Shown: positions 1-11,089, counted from the first letter of the stretch. The stretch: 64,000 nucleotides of DNA from Breviolum minutum Mf 1.05b.01 (GCA_000507305.1 DF239091.1:186274-250273); one strand, 5' to 3'. Translations and numbers: made by a program. Notes: generated by a model from the letters alone, not told the origin.

Positions 1-121
1 TTCTTATGCACTTGAAAGCCTAGAATCTGGCAAACGGCCTCCATTTCTACGGGCTAAGTTCATATCATGCTGGTCTTGCAGTTTTAGACGTTTTGGCTTC
101 AAGAATGGCTGAAAGCATTTT

Positions 122-571
122 TTGGTGTTTTCTGAACCGTGTCTCAGGAAGCATCTCGGTGATGGGGCAATACCGCCTCTGATCGAACAGCACCTACTTG
201 TGAATGCATGGGGCCCACCACCAGGGATTGGGGGACACTGCGCGCTCTTTTTATCTAAATGCTGCACCATTTTCATGAAAAAGGAAAGACGAAGGGCAAA
301 GGAAGGGGGCCCGTTGCTGTCCCGCAAGGGGCTCCGGGTGCAAAGGAAAAGAAGTATGAGAAGTGATGTAGGCAAAAAGCACAACTACAAGAGGAAGAAC
401 ACACACACTTCTCAGCTCCGTTCTTTCGGCAATGCCCGGTCTTTGGAGCGAGATGGGAAGGCTGCGGTGCAGCTTTCTGAGGGGCCCTCTGATGCTGAAA
501 AGGCATCAATTCTAAATTTGTTGAGCCCACTGAAAAAACGGAGGCAGACGGAGAAGTGCGCAGACGATTGA
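122..571 (+). CDS. Uncharacterised coding candidate
   Basis: This 149-codon frame is open mainly because the region is GC-richer than its surroundings. The second half (from about 360) is basic and ends in SPLKKRRQTEKCADD followed by TGA. The stretch 295-360 reads equally well in another frame (GPVAVPQGAPGAKEKKYEK), so a frameshift or splice is possible. I do not recognise a family. The bases before 122 hold nothing I can identify. Confidence 0.25.
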   Translation: MVFSEPCLRKHLGDGAIPPLIEQHLLVNAWGPPPGIGGHCALFLSKCCTIFMKKERRRAKEGGPLLSRKGLRVQRKRSMRSDVGKKHNYKRKNTHTSQLRSFGNARSLERDGKAAVQLSEGPSDAEKASILNLLSPLKKRRQTEKCADD

Positions 572-604
572 AAAAGTCACCAGGCCCAGACAAGCCATGA
601 TTGA

Positions 605-715
605 ACGAGGCGAGGTAATAAATTCGAAATCTAGATTTAGCGAGGCGAGGTACACAATCTAATTTCGACGAGGTACACCAATTAAAGCTCGGGGCACGAG
701 GTGAGATTTATTCTC
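605..715. repeat. Short degenerate direct repeats with GAGGCGAGGTA core
   Basis: The motif (A)CGAGG(CGAGG)TA occurs at about 608, 638 and 667 with AT-rich spacers of about 30 nt. Function unknown. Together with the partial B-family end at 776-800 it fills most of the stretch between 572 and 1019, which otherwise shows only weak open frames. Confidence 0.45.
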
Positions 716-1018
716 AATTGGGCAGATATATTTAAAACACTGTAAATAATCGGAAATTTTCCATATCAACTTGTGCAGGATTTCAGCCATCAACAGCATC
801 ATGGCAAACTGTAAAAATCACCCCATTTTTAATGGGACATATAGGACATACATCTTCAAATGGTTGGTTTTCCGGTGTCGTGTTAGTTTTCAAGAGGTGT
901 TTCATGCAAGTTACCCCCTTGTCTGAAAAGATGTTAGTCAAACATAGTCGTTCAAAGCACCAGGGATTTGTTTTAAAGGAAGGTAATGACCCCATGTCAG
1001 AGAATCGTCAAGAATACC

Positions 1019-1137
1019 CCCCCCAGAAGTTTAACATAGCCCTTGAAATCTTACTATCCCTCAAAAGGAATGTAGATCATGTAGTCTTACAACTTCCAAC
1101 CATCATTTTTCAGGGGCCAACTGTCAAACTTTTGGTG
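1019..1137. mobile_element. Family C-like inverted-repeat element (degenerate)
   Basis: It starts CCCCAGAAGTTTAACATAGCCC and ends with CAGGGGCCAACTGTCAAACTTTTGG. It is related to the copy at 33127-33234 (TTTAACATAGCCCCTGAAA ... TTTTCAGGGG). It may lie in the same intron as the A-family copy at 1231-1325. Confidence 0.5.
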
Positions 1138-1230
1138 TGTCATCTGATTGGTTTGGTTGCAACATATTTGTCCAAATATGCCAAAGAGTTGCCCCGAAGG
1201 GTGAAAGTTGGGTTATTCAAGTATAAGTGG

Positions 1231-1325
1231 GTGGTGGTTTCAAACATGTTTTATTTTCATCCCAACTTGGGGAAAAGATCCAATTTGACTAATATTTTTC
1301 AATGGGGGTTGAAACCACCAACTAG
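1231..1325. mobile_element. Family A inverted-repeat element, copy 1
   Basis: Family A is the commonest repeat here: about 100 bp, left end (CTAG)GTGGTGG(T/C), inner TTCACCCC..TTGGGGAAGAT and CAATTTGAC(TA/GAG), right end GGGGTTGAAACCACCAACTAG. The termini are imperfect inverted repeats, and no ORF or transposase is present. In plus orientation it begins with GT and ends with AG. This copy directly follows the 3' end of the minus-strand exon at 1326-1621. Confidence 0.85.
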
Positions 1326-2462
1326 ATGATTTCAGTCTTCAGTAGTGTTTCTTCTCTCTTAAATCCCATGTTGCTACGCCTGACAGGATGAACAACGATG
1401 TTTTTTCCTGCAAAAACAGTTGGAAGACGATCGCTTTGTTGGTCACTTTTTTCTTTCGAGCCATTTTGAATTTTAAGATGTATGAAGATGTATGATGTAT
1501 CCGTATACTTCCGAAGTGAGGCTAAACCCATAAAACCATCTAGTTTACCAACTGACTTACGTTGTTTGCTACCACTAGCATGAGGGTACCCAGCAAAAGA
1601 CATGGCCAATTCCGGCATTCTCTGCCAACTAAAAACGGATGAGATCCGAAGTTTTGTCCTGGGTTTTATTCCGACCCCTTGAGATTGCTTGAGCTTACAT
1701 GCTACTGGCCCGCCATGCCCCTATAATTTCTTAATGTTGATTAGGGAAGGAAGTTATTAGTGTTTTCAGCCTTTGGGTTTCGTGGGATGCCAATTAAACA
1801 AAAACATGTCATTGTTTCAAATGGATTTTAACCCCAAGCAAAACAAACAAACATGGTCCCTTCTTGCAAACTCATACCAAACACACTCGACATCAGTAAG
1901 TCAAATGATGTCTTCGATGTGGTTTTGGAAATTCTATAGAAGTCTTCAACGTGCAAAGATTGATTTGCGATCCATGCGCCTGTGATAGTTTCATTCTCCC
2001 TGCTGAGATAATTGCATTTCCTCTCCAAAGACTGTTTGACATTAATCATGGTTATACTTCCAACTGCCCACTCTTCAATCAAGTTCACCTTGTACTTCAA
2101 GATGTGTTTGACATGTTTTAGTGGGAACTCATATGTTAAAAATGGAAACACGTTCCTTCCACCATTCCAGATCTTGTGAAACAAGCATGTTGGTGATTCC
2201 TGTTGCCGGGTGGTGGTTTCAAATATTTTTGATGTTCACCCCTATTTGGGGAAGATTCCCATTTTGAACTACAGTAATACTTTTCAAAGGGGTTGAAACC
2301 ACCAACTGGGTAACCATTCATGAGTAACACTACAGTATAAATCTTGTCCATCCTGGATGCGTGAAACATTTTTTTTCCAACCTTGAAGCGTGACAAACTT
2401 CTAAGGTACCTCCAAACTGTTGGATTTGATGAGTTTAAAAAACCGTTTCTGTCAGGCCACTT
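1322..2462 (-). CDS. Candidate spliced gene on the minus strand, three exon-like segments, product unknown
   Basis: Reading on the minus strand, exon a is 2462-2307 (52 codons, containing SNPTVWRYLRSLSRFKVGKK and IYTVVLLMNGYP). An intron follows at 2306-2200 (GTTGGT...CAACAG), made mostly of a family A element. Exon b is 2199 to about 1847 (NLIEEWAVGSITMINVKQSL, GAWIANQSLHVEDFYRISK). Exon c is 1621-1327 (MPELAMSFAGYPHASGSKQR, LPTVFAGKNIVVHPVRR), after an acceptor TTGGCAG. Removing 2306-2200 joins a and b exactly in frame, with both splice sites in phase 0. The donor of b is uncertain; GTTTGT at about 1846 would keep the frame. The family is not recognised. Part of exon a has a diverged paralogue at 13463-13620. 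Confidence 0.5.
2210..2308. mobile_element. Family A element, copy 2, inside a minus-strand intron
   Basis: The right end is CCACCAACTGG instead of CTAG. On the minus strand the element supplies the donor GTTGGTGG at exon a's end, while the acceptor CAACAG lies just beyond its other end (2200). Confidence 0.85.
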
Positions 2463-2555
2463 CTGAGACTTTTATGTCATTTGCTGACCTCTTCTCGTTT
2501 GGTCGGAGAACTTGGACCGATGACTTCCCAGGGTTGTTTGTGTCGCCAAGAAAAC

Positions 2556-2662
2556 TCACCCCGGAAGATTAACATGGAACCTGAGAATACACCCCTGGAA
2601 AAGGAAAATCATCATCCAAGCCATCATTTTCAGGTTCAAACTGTTAATCTTCAGGGGTGTAG
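2556..2662. mobile_element. Family C inverted-repeat element, copy 1
   Basis: Family C elements have termini of the type TACACCC(C/T)(G/C)GAA(A/G)A(C/T)TAACATGGAACC and are 70-120 bp long. This copy runs from CTCACCCCGGAAGATTAACATG to TGTTAATCTTCAGGGGTGTAG. Confidence 0.8.
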
Positions 2663-3517
2663 GGGAAAATATGGAGAGGAGTTTATTTACGGCCTTCTCA
2701 TCTTTGAGACTTAAAAACGTATCTTAAGTTAAAAGTACTAGATTATCAGGTCAATGGAATTCAATGAAAGTATATGCCCTAAGGATCAGCTGGGACCCTC
2801 CAATGGAAGGGATTGAACCTGTATAGCAGGGGTAGGGTCCTCAAAACAGCCAGTTTTGAGGGGTCAAGATACTTAGGGAATTAGTCGTTGGCATCCCTTT
2901 CAAACCAAGAATCTATGTGCCAATATGTTTTTTCTTCGGTGTGTCACCGTGTCAAGGTGTGAAGGCAAAGGAAAGCAAAGTCGAGAAAGACCAAACATGA
3001 AACCATTGTGAATCTGAACTACGGCACCCCCCACCACAGCTACCCCCACCAGAAATGAGGCCATAAAAGTGTGGTGTTAACCCCCCACCTGTTTTATTTT
3101 CTCAATAACGCCGTAACTTTTGGCCTGGCAATTTTTTTTTGGGTAGCTTTGGAGGGGGCACAGTCGGACTCCCACTTCGCCGAAGAAACAACCGAGAAGA
3201 CAGCGACCTTGATTCTGTTGGTTGAAGTGATTGGACGGATTCACATCCCCATAAGATTCATGTATGTCGTATTGACTTACATGTACCATAGAAAATCAAC
3301 CATTTTTGTGTAATTACTGTACGTACTTTTCTTTTTGAAAAAGGAACTGATTCTTGTTGTACAAGAAGGGCTTTTTTTTCACAGCCTTACACATGGGTTT
3401 CACTGTTTTTGTTCACCCCTATATACCCAACTGGTGACGTGGCCCACTTTGTAGGAATCCCTTTTTAGAAAGAATTTATTTCTATCACTTGAGGATTCCT
3501 GCCTATCAAATTACTCA
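2663..3517. other. Intergenic or intronic stretch without a recognised gene
   Basis: It contains weak open frames only. A degenerate family E-like fragment (ATTCATGTATG...TTACATGTACCATA) lies at about 3255-3293. Nothing else could be identified. Confidence 0.5.
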
Positions 3518-3619
3518 GTGGTGGCAACTCAAATATTTGATATTTCCTTCCCTGATTTCCAATTTGACTAATTGTTTTTTTTTCAGATGGGTTAGGTTCA
3601 ACAACCACCAACCAACTAC
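3518..3619. mobile_element. Family A element, copy 3, degenerate
   Basis: It runs from GTGGTGGCAACTCAAATATTTG to AACCACCAACCAACTACC. A poly-T tract followed by CAG (3576-3586) inside it could serve as the trans-splice acceptor for the gene starting at 3683. Confidence 0.6.
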
Positions 3620-3682
3620 CAATCAACCATCACCATAGTTAAACCCACCACCACCACCACCCACCCAACCAACCATCGAACC

Positions 3683-4995
3683 ATGGACGCTTCATCAACA
3701 GCCACCGATCCAACCCTTGTTCAGGTGGGCTTTTCGCTGGATGAGTCGGACACGTCTGAGGTGCGAAGCGTCATTTTCTACAAGGAGGACCCCTACAACG
3801 GTTGTAAGTGGAGTTATGGGGCCCCTATCAATGGCCTTATAACTGGGTAACTGGCGTTATATATATATATAAACATACTTAAAAGGGTTATAGCTCCATT
3901 TATGATTTGGTAGGGGCCCACCCTGTAGGTGGTGGCAACTCAAATATTTTGATTTTTGCCCCTGCCTGCTGAGATGATCCAATCTGACTATTACTTTTCA
4001 AATGTGTTAAAACCCCCAACTAGAAAATATCTTGTTGTTTGCTGTGGGCCATGTTTCGTTTTGGTTGCCATTTTTGCTTGCATTTGTGGGATGGCTTGTT
4101 GGCAGGTGAGGTTGAGCCTTTTCAACATATCTTCTTGAAAAGAAAACGGTTTGAAGAGGGATAGGAAAACAACAGTGGCCAAATGGGGAACTAGTTGTGG
4201 CGCCCCAACTTGTTTGTGGGTAGCACATGTTGAACTCTTATCAAAAACGCTTTGGGAGTGGATTGTCTTAAAGATGTTTCCCTCTTTGAAGGATCATTCA
4301 TTGGAGTCATCATAAATCATGAATCACCTCCTGTCTTTGATCAATATTTGATATGAATTTCCGTAAGGAAGTCACGTTGGAATCACCCGTTTCACCCACA
4401 TTATTGGTGGCATTATGAAGGTGGATTTTTCTCCAAAAACGTTTCCGCCATGTGGCGGAGATACTGTATCCATTTTTGCGCCATTTAACATGGAACCATG
4501 GTGTTTTTTTTATTGGCAGCTGTGCGTCAATTTCTTGAACGTATAATGTAGATTTTGCAGCTTTGCCCTGGGAAAAACTTTACATCACATAATGATATCC
4601 GTTTAAGCTTTTTTTCCGTTATATTTGTTTACTGTAATGAAGCTTTTAATGTAACTGAAAAGAAACAACATGCTATCGAAGAAGCTGTTTGGAGAAATTT
4701 TCAGTCGACATTGATCTTAGGTACCCAGCCTTTGGACCGCGCCACTACTTGGAGGATCATCCCATTTAGTAAGTGGTTAATATGTAACCATGAATTTTTA
4801 TGTCCCCTAAGCCAAATGGCACTTTTATGGCTTATAAATGGGGGTTATATATCCCCCTGAAATCTAGTAAAAAACCACTTCCTACATGGTATGATCCTCC
4901 AAGTAACTACCAGCAGTCTCAACTCCTGTAGGCTTTGCTCTCTTCCGCCTTGAGCCAAGAAACAGCCAGTTATGACCTCTTACCCCTGGCTGCAC
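3683..4995 (+). CDS. Candidate 5' part of a spliced gene, product unknown
   Basis: The ATG at 3683 follows a C/A-rich leader (CCAACCAACC type) and a T-tract-CAG. Exon 1 is 3683-3803 (MDASSTATDPTLVQVGF... ending YKEDPYNG). The intron 3804-4105 (GTAAGT...TTGGCAG) holds a G and an A element; splicing makes a TGT codon across the junction and stays in frame. Exon 2 starts at 4106 (EVEPFQHIFLKRKRFEE). Exon 3 would be 4705-4754 (DIDLRYPAFGPRHYLE), joined through GA donors at about 4157 and 4755. Non-canonical GA/GC donors are known in symbiodiniacean genes. A fourth piece after GTAG at about 4930 reads ALLSSALSQETASYDLLPLA. I recognise no family. Exons 1 and 2 are the best supported. Confidence 0.5.
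3817..3926. mobile_element. Family G inverted-repeat element, copy 1
   Basis: Family G has ends (T)GGGGCCCCTA... and ...TAGGGGCCCACC(C/T)TGT, with inner TGGCCTTA(T)AA.TGGGTAACTG and GTTATA motifs. This copy directly neighbours A copy 4, and both lie in one intron. Confidence 0.75.
3929..4023. mobile_element. Family A element, copy 4
   Basis: It runs from GTGGTGGCAACTC to CCCCCAACTAG. It is diverged in the centre and shares the intron 3804-4105 with G copy 1. Confidence 0.8.
4747..4905. mobile_element. Family H inverted-repeat element, copy 1
   Basis: The termini are ACTTGGAGGATCATCCCA and its complement ATGATCCTCCAAGT, and the whole is 159 bp. Subterminal (A)AGTGGTT/AACCACTT also pair. The element begins at the GAG|GATCAT boundary of the exon ending at 4754, so it may be an introner with a GA donor. 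Confidence 0.75.
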
Positions 4996-5848
4996 GGACG
5001 TAGCGGTTTGGCATGTTTTGAAAATCTGGTGGAACCATGGCAATCCACTGGGATGGCCACGGAGAATTAGGATGTAGAAAGTTGGTTTATTTCGTGTGTT
5101 CATTGTGGGAATAAGAGATATCTGTGTCAGCTTAGATGAAAATAACATCCAAACATGAAACAATTAAATAATAAAATCATTATAATGCCCATGTATTGAT
5201 CTTCAAAATATTGGCCCGGTAGTAAGTGGTTAGGATCACCCCCCATTTATAAGTCCAATTTATATAGGCCATTTATAACTAGACCAACCCTTAGGGGACG
5301 AATACAATCACCATGGCTATTAAGCATGTACTAAATGGCATGGCTGGGTGTTTGTTTCGACCTTATTTTTCAGTTGGTGGTTGGTTCGAAGTTCAACGTC
5401 CAACTATAGATGGGCACTCAACCTTGAAAGGGGATCATTTTTTGTCGGAAAACAATTCATTTCACGGCTGGCAGAGCCTCTGCTCATAGCAGGTATAATA
5501 TATGAGCAAATGTGACAGAACCATTTCCAAACATGGTGCTGTCAGCATCTGCAGATTTGGCAATATCGACATGTTGACAGATGGAATGAACATGCGCAAG
5601 ATCCATAGTTTTTTTTGCTGTATGTCCTTGGACAAATGACAGGCCATTTTCGGTGTTCGCAAACATGTTTGTATCTAGCAACATTTACATATGTACAAAC
5701 CAATCAGCTTTGCCTATATCCAAGAATCATCATTTGACATATCATGATACTGTAATATATGTAATTATACATAATTATTTAACTATAATAAACACTGCAT
5801 TTTTTGACATTTTGCTGCACACTCCGGCCCAGATGGGTTTTTCGCGCC
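4996..5848. other. Stretch without a clear gene
   Basis: A family H-like fragment (AGTAAGTGGTTAGGATCACCCC) lies at about 5220-5245. The rest is AT-rich and has only short open frames on both strands. Confidence 0.45.
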
Positions 5849-6010
5849 ATGTCTCGAGATGTCAAAAAGACAGCGCAGTTGCCATACCAAGACTGGTGGC
5901 AAAATGTGGCGCAAAGGACACAACGACGCCACAGAGAAGTGGTGTTCCAAATGGGCAGAGCGATCTTTGGCATGATTTTGCAGCGGGGTGTGAACTGTGC
6001 GAATATGTAG
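5849..6010 (+). CDS. Short coding candidate
   Basis: Fifty-three codons start at ATG 5849 and contain QDWWQNVAQRTQRRHREVVF, ending TAG. GC content is higher than in the surrounding AT-rich DNA. The strand is uncertain, because the reverse strand is also open over most of it. No family is recognised. Confidence 0.25.
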   Translation: MSRDVKKTAQLPYQDWWQNVAQRTQRRHREVVFQMGRAIFGMILQRGVNCANM

Positions 6011-6601
6011 TATAACCTTGTTACAGCTGTACATTGTTATACTTGCAAAGCCTTAGTGACCAATGGTTTTATGCCGAAGATGCGCGCTGATTGTTGCTTA
6101 TGAGAGCACAGTCTATCCCATCGTTTTTTCACAACAGCCATGTGTAGTGACCGAACCCATGAACTCCAATCAAACACGTTAGTTTTCGAAAAATGGAAGA
6201 TTTTTTCCACCCAAAAAACGGCCAAGGGGCCATGTTCCTCAAATAGATGTTGTAAAAAACATATGGGAATCAACATGTTTAATTTGCCCCACTTCAAGTA
6301 GTTTCGCTTGGATTTTCTGAATCATCAAACAGCATGATGCCGTCCTCCCAACGAGTTTCCGTTTATGTGGCAAGCAGCATGGAATCGCAGATCTACCTTG
6401 CAAAAAACTCCCCGGTTGTAGGTTAACATGTATGTACACAAGGATAGTAAATGCGGAAAGAAGTCCAACAGATACGGTTCATGCAATGATACATTTATAT
6501 GAGCATATTGACTTACACATGCACGTTTTATTATTGTGTTATGTATACATCAAACAATTTACACACGTATTAGTATACATAATTTTAACTAATTTTCACG
6601 C

Positions 6602-6639
6602 GTGTGATATATCACACGTACACGTGTGATATATCACAC
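6602..6639. repeat. Two identical perfect palindromes GTGTGATATATCACAC
   Basis: Copies lie at 6602-6617 and 6624-6639, 22 nt apart (start to start), separated by a GTACAC-type spacer. The surrounding 6011-6693 is AT-rich and has no convincing gene. Confidence 0.8.
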
Positions 6640-6693
6640 ATACACGTGTTTACATAATTACATTGTTTTACTCATTACGTATGTGTATAGTAT

Positions 6694-6894
6694 ATGTATA
6701 TCCCGGAGATCTCCTCTATCTCTGGATTCTCCCGAAAACCGAGGCCCATTAATCTTCCTCCACAACCAGCACGATTAGAGTTGATTTGCAAGGTTGCTCC
6801 GCTGTCAGAAGACTTCAGCGGCCTAAGTACCGAGCAGTTGTTGACCAACACGGCACCAGCAGGTTTTTTTGGAGCTAAGATTCATGGCTGTTAA
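6694..6894 (+). CDS. Coding candidate ending at 6894
   Basis: The frame reads through PPQPARLELICKVAPLSEDF and ends GAKIHGC followed by TAA. Base composition from 6735 on is typical of an exon. The ATG at 6694 may be fortuitous and an acceptor just upstream is equally possible. No family is recognised. Confidence 0.3.
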   Translation: MYIPEISSISGFSRKPRPINLPPQPARLELICKVAPLSEDFSGLSTEQLLTNTAPAGFFGAKIHGC

Positions 6895-7220
6895 CAGCAA
6901 AAAACATGGGGAAGTTGGAATTATGTTCAAAATGTCAAATGTTCAACATGGGGAAGTTGGTAAATCTGCTCATTTTGGAATGATGGAACACACTTACAAG
7001 CTTATTCTGGATTCAGGAATGTAACAATTTGGGTGAATTAAGAATTATTAAAACTGCAAATTCAACTACATGGCTGGTGAGAAGGTGAAGATTGAACAAC
7101 TTGGTTGGGTGATTAAGCATGACAACCCGTATCTCTTGATGTGACATTTTTCTGATACTGTTGAGATTCCATGATATTCCGAGTGGCTATTTTTTTGTTT
7201 CAGTCAAAAAATGTGTTCGA

Positions 7221-7342
7221 TACTGTTGATGGAAGAAATCCGATTATCCTGCATCACCCTGGGATGTAAAACCTTGTTTAACAATATATGTAAATGACCA
7301 ACCGCAACTGGTTGTTGGGCGGATTTTTTCTTTCCATCAACA
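7221..7342. mobile_element. Family B inverted-repeat element, copy 1
   Basis: Family B has termini TACTGTTGATGG(AAGAAATCC or TTCAGAAATCC) and GGATTTCTTCCATCAACAGTA, with inner CCA(C/G)(T/C)TG, ATCCCATTATTTA and CATCCCAGGTGGTG, and is 105-150 bp long. Each end contains a possible splice signal: GTTGATGG at the left and CAACAG at the right. Here the right end is degenerate (CCATCAACAAAA). Confidence 0.7.
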
Positions 7343-9352
7343 AAAAACCTTAGGAAAATCCCACTTTCAATCTTTCATCATACTTTCATCTAGTTTCACT
7401 CTTTGGGGGACTTGGATGTTTTTTTTTTGTGATTTCCATGGGTTTGTAGGTTTTCTAAACCCACGGAACCCCTATATAGAAAACCAGGAAAAATCAGGGC
7501 TCTTTTGGAGGAGGCGACAATCAACTGACAGAGTTGTTGGAGTTGAAAAACTGGGAAGATGTTGGAGTCGTTTGGTGTTTTTTAAAAGATTTTCTTCCTT
7601 TCAGAGAGACTGGTTGGTTAAGTCTCTAATTTTTTTCTGGATGTATATGAGATATAAGTAATACGTATAAGTAGTTATTGGCCTTTGAAATCTTTGAAAC
7701 TCTTGTAGGTCTTTTACATGTTCCCAGATTTAAACGAGTCAATGTTTCCCCTGGCCCCTAGAGATGTATAAATCTCTTCGATGATCACCGGGATGTTGGA
7801 TGCCCAGCCCCAAAATTGTGCCATAAAGACCTGACCTCAACAATTCTCCTCAAGAGGTCTATTTTCATGTTCCTTTGGTGAATTTTCAGGAATGTTCAAT
7901 TTATGGCTTGTTTTAAACCATTGGTTTCCCGAAAAATAAAGCTTTATTAAACCTTTATTTCTGGGGTATGTTTGGGGGGGGGGTTGGTTGATTGAGTCAT
8001 GATTCAATCATCAGGTTTGTTTTTGATCCATTTGCCCCAGGAACACGTTGAACCCTCATGGGCGTCACGTACAAAAGTCCACATTGCCACGATCTTTCTC
8101 GGGAGAGTCGCTTCCTTGCAAACTATGCACAACGCAAGGACGGTGTGCTCAAAACCTAGCAAAAAAAACTACAGTACTGGTATATAAAACTAGATGTGAG
8201 CTTCTGAAATATGTTGATATGATGTTCCTGGAACTCCAAAGAACCAGTTTTTACTGGTTGTTTCAATTGGATGATTCCAAATCTTTACATAAACAATTGG
8301 TTGTTTCACCAAACATCCATTAAAAAATGAATGGTTGTTTAGGGTACAAGGTTGATATTGTGAATCTATACAAACTCGAACCCCGAAAACAAACATATTC
8401 ATGATGCTGTAATGCATATCGCTTAGCATCACCGCTGAAACATCATTTCTGATGGAAAACCGCATGTTTGATGTCATATTATATAGTTGACCTCACAATA
8501 CCTGTGCAGGTATACAAATATGAGCTAAGAAAAAAGCAACTGCCTGGCAATTCTGCTGGTGCCTTTTTTTGGGGATTAAAGTGACCCTTTCAAAGATTAA
8601 GTGACCTCCAACGATCGGGGATCAAGTTGGGTCACGACCTGAATCACCTGCTGCTGCTACGTATTGGTTGAATTTTGATGGTAGCTGATGACTCGATTCT
8701 ACTACCGGCACTTGGGTTTCTTGAAGATAAAACCATGACATGGGAATCTGGTTATGCAGATTCAACAGCAACAGCAGCTTCCATGTGTGACCAAACCAAC
8801 ATCCGCACCAAGGGGGGGAAGGGCGCCTGTTGTTAAAACAACAAAAAGGCTCCCTAAGACTTGGACAAGAAGACCGTGGAGTCATCTTTTCAATCTTTTT
8901 AAAATCCATTTGGGACCCGTCTTGAATCAATCAGAATCAATATAAACTAGCTGTTGCTTTGAAGGGAGCTAAGGAGCTGTACCTAAAATCCCTTCATAAT
9001 GGGGAGCTCGGGAGCTACCCCCAAGTTCCGTGCTGCACATCCTGGTAGAAGCTGACGTGTTTTGTGGTTTCGTGCTTGTTTCATGATTCAATCCTTTCCC
9101 TTTCCCTACAAAAACCCATGGGATTTCCCCCGGGGGTAAATAGCCACCTACCCATCTGCCGTTTTTCGCCGACGAGGTGTTGTCAGGTGATTTCTGACCA
9201 GTCGCCAATTGAATTCTTCGATTCCTTGGCAGTGTATCTTGGCCATCAATAGGTATTTCTAGGTGGTGGTTTCTAGGGAATACAATTATTTGTCATATCT
9301 AGTATTGGTACATCATTTTATGGGGCTCAATTGATTTTTGAGCCACACCCTT
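7343..9352. other. Two-kilobase stretch without a convincing gene
   Basis: Short open frames occur, for instance 7999-8187, 8622-8930 (minus) and 8754-8945. None has a motif I recognise, and no complete inverted-repeat element was identified here by eye. Confidence 0.45.
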
Positions 9353-9462
9353 ATGGTTGATGGTTCAAAAATCCATAACCAGTTGATATGGTACACATCC
9401 CATTATTTATATACATGGTTTCATACATGGCAGGTGGTGCAGGATTTCTTCCATCAACAGTA
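9353..9462. mobile_element. Family B element, copy 2
   Basis: The left end is ATGGTTGATGGTTCAAAAATCC and the right end GGATTTCTTCCATCAACAGTA. It ends eight bases before A copy 5, so B and A elements are back to back. Confidence 0.8.
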
Positions 9463-9469
9463 TTTCTGG

Positions 9470-9574
9470 GTGGTGGCAACTCAAATATTTTTGGAATGTT
9501 CACCCCAAATCTTGGGGAAATGATCCAATTTGACGAGCCTATTTTTCAAATGGGTTGGTTCAACCACCAACTAG
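9470..9574. mobile_element. Family A element, copy 5
   Basis: It runs from GTGGTGGCAACTCAAATATT to GTTCAACCACCAACTAG, followed by TATTT that also precedes it (TATTTCTGG), a possible short target duplication. Confidence 0.85.
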
Positions 9575-9815
9575 TATTTTCATTCTCCCATTGGTGCAGT
9601 GGAAATTGGGCCCTTAAATGAAAGGAAACTAATATTGGAGATACACCCATGTTCCACTGAACCATGATTATGGGAGGAAGGGTAGTAACCTACCATTGAT
9701 AAAGTAATCGATTCTCCTCTCAAAGCGCGAGGTTCATACAAAATTATGGTTTTGGAAGATAGAAGAGAGGAGATGAGGTAATGATTTGACTTTTTAACAC
9801 ACATCATACGAATCA

Positions 9816-9926
9816 TACTGTTGATGGAAGAAATCCTGCACCAGTTGATAAGTAGTTTATCCCATTATTTACATGGTTTTATACATCCCAGGTGGTGATC
9901 GCCGGATTTCTGAACCATTAACAGCA
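9816..9926. mobile_element. Family B element, copy 3
   Basis: It starts TACTGTTGATGGAAGAAATCC and ends GATTTCTGAACCATTAACAGCA. The two ends use the AAGAAATCC and TTCAGAAATCC variants, respectively. Confidence 0.85.
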
Positions 9927-10865
9927 TGAATCAGCATATTCGGCACATCATCAATCATTGAACAGCATCACATGTCGAGTGATGTCGATATCAAGTTGTA
10001 GTGATCTCAGTGGAGAATCCGACCCCCTCAAAAAATGTCAATGAGAAATTTATGCATTGAAGATGGAGTTAACAACAACACACACACACACACTAAATTG
10101 TATATTTAGCTTCCATGCTCCATTTTTTGTTGCTATCTCAAATCTAAAAAAACATGGACACGAAGTGGGCAAAACAACAAAGTACATCGAAAATAGATGA
10201 AGAGTACTCTCTGGAAAATTAACATTGAAACCCAAAAATTAGAGGTTTTAGATGGTTCAGATGACTTTCCTTTCCAAAGTTTTGATGAGTTGGTTGGAGA
10301 ACCAGTTTCCCTGGACCTTTTCCAGGGTTTTCCGATCACCTCCTTGGTCCAGCCAGGTATCGTAGCTGTCCTTTATTTCAGCGTTGTTCTCCTGGTTTCA
10401 TTCAGAAGTTGATGACGGTGGGTGGCAAAAGTGCTTGGAACGGGATTCTCGCAAAGAGTTTTTGAAAAACATCACTCGTTTTGTTGTTTCTGAGAGAATG
10501 TGTTGGGGATATTTCACAGCTAGGAGATGTGGTCTCATTTTGGGTGAAGATGTAGACATACAGATAGCCAAAAAAAATATCTGAGTGTTTTTTGGTTTCA
10601 AATGACACATGGTATACAAACATGGTTTCATTTCCAAGTTTCAAAACAAGACAAAGCTTAGTACGGCCTTTTAAACTTTTGCACTTGGTATTCTGGTCCT
10701 TTGTTTTGTTGTTGTTTTTTTTGGGGGTTCCATAAAGGCTACTTCATTTCTCGGAAAATAGAAGGAAACCTGAACATTTTAACAGAGTCCCATCCTGACC
10801 AATGAGACATGGATACGTTGCCATGGGTGACAAAGCTCGAGCCCGGTTGCTGATTGATTCAGCTG
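9927..10865. other. Stretch without a clear gene
   Basis: A degenerate family C end lies at 10205-10235 (CTCTGGAAAATTAACATTG). A CA-dinucleotide run occurs at about 10078-10093. Open frames on both strands at 10384-10640 overlap and cannot be told apart. Confidence 0.4.
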
Positions 10866-10980
10866 TTACCCCCCCGAAAACTAACATGGAACCTTGAAAC
10901 GATGGTTTTCAATAGAAATCTCCTCTTCCAGGGCTTCATTTTCAGGTTCCNAGGTTCCATGTTAGTTTTCGGGGGTGTAG
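10866..10980. mobile_element. Family C element, copy 2
   Basis: It is a near-perfect example: TTACCCCCCCGAAAACTAACATG at the left and CATGTTAGTTTTCGGGGGTGTA at the right. One N (10951) interrupts the right arm. Confidence 0.9.
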
Positions 10981-11089
10981 TTGGAAATGTGTCAAGGTGT
11001 ACCACTGGACGGGAAACAGTTCTTGTTTGAGTGTTTTTTCCCCAGGATTCTTGAGGCCTTGGAATGAATTTTCCCTGTTTTTTTTACCC

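Noticed and set aside
4940..4960. CTTGAGCCAAGAAAC as a reverse spliced-leader relic
   Set aside because: Only the first ten bases match the leader complement; the AAAATGGCTAC part is absent.
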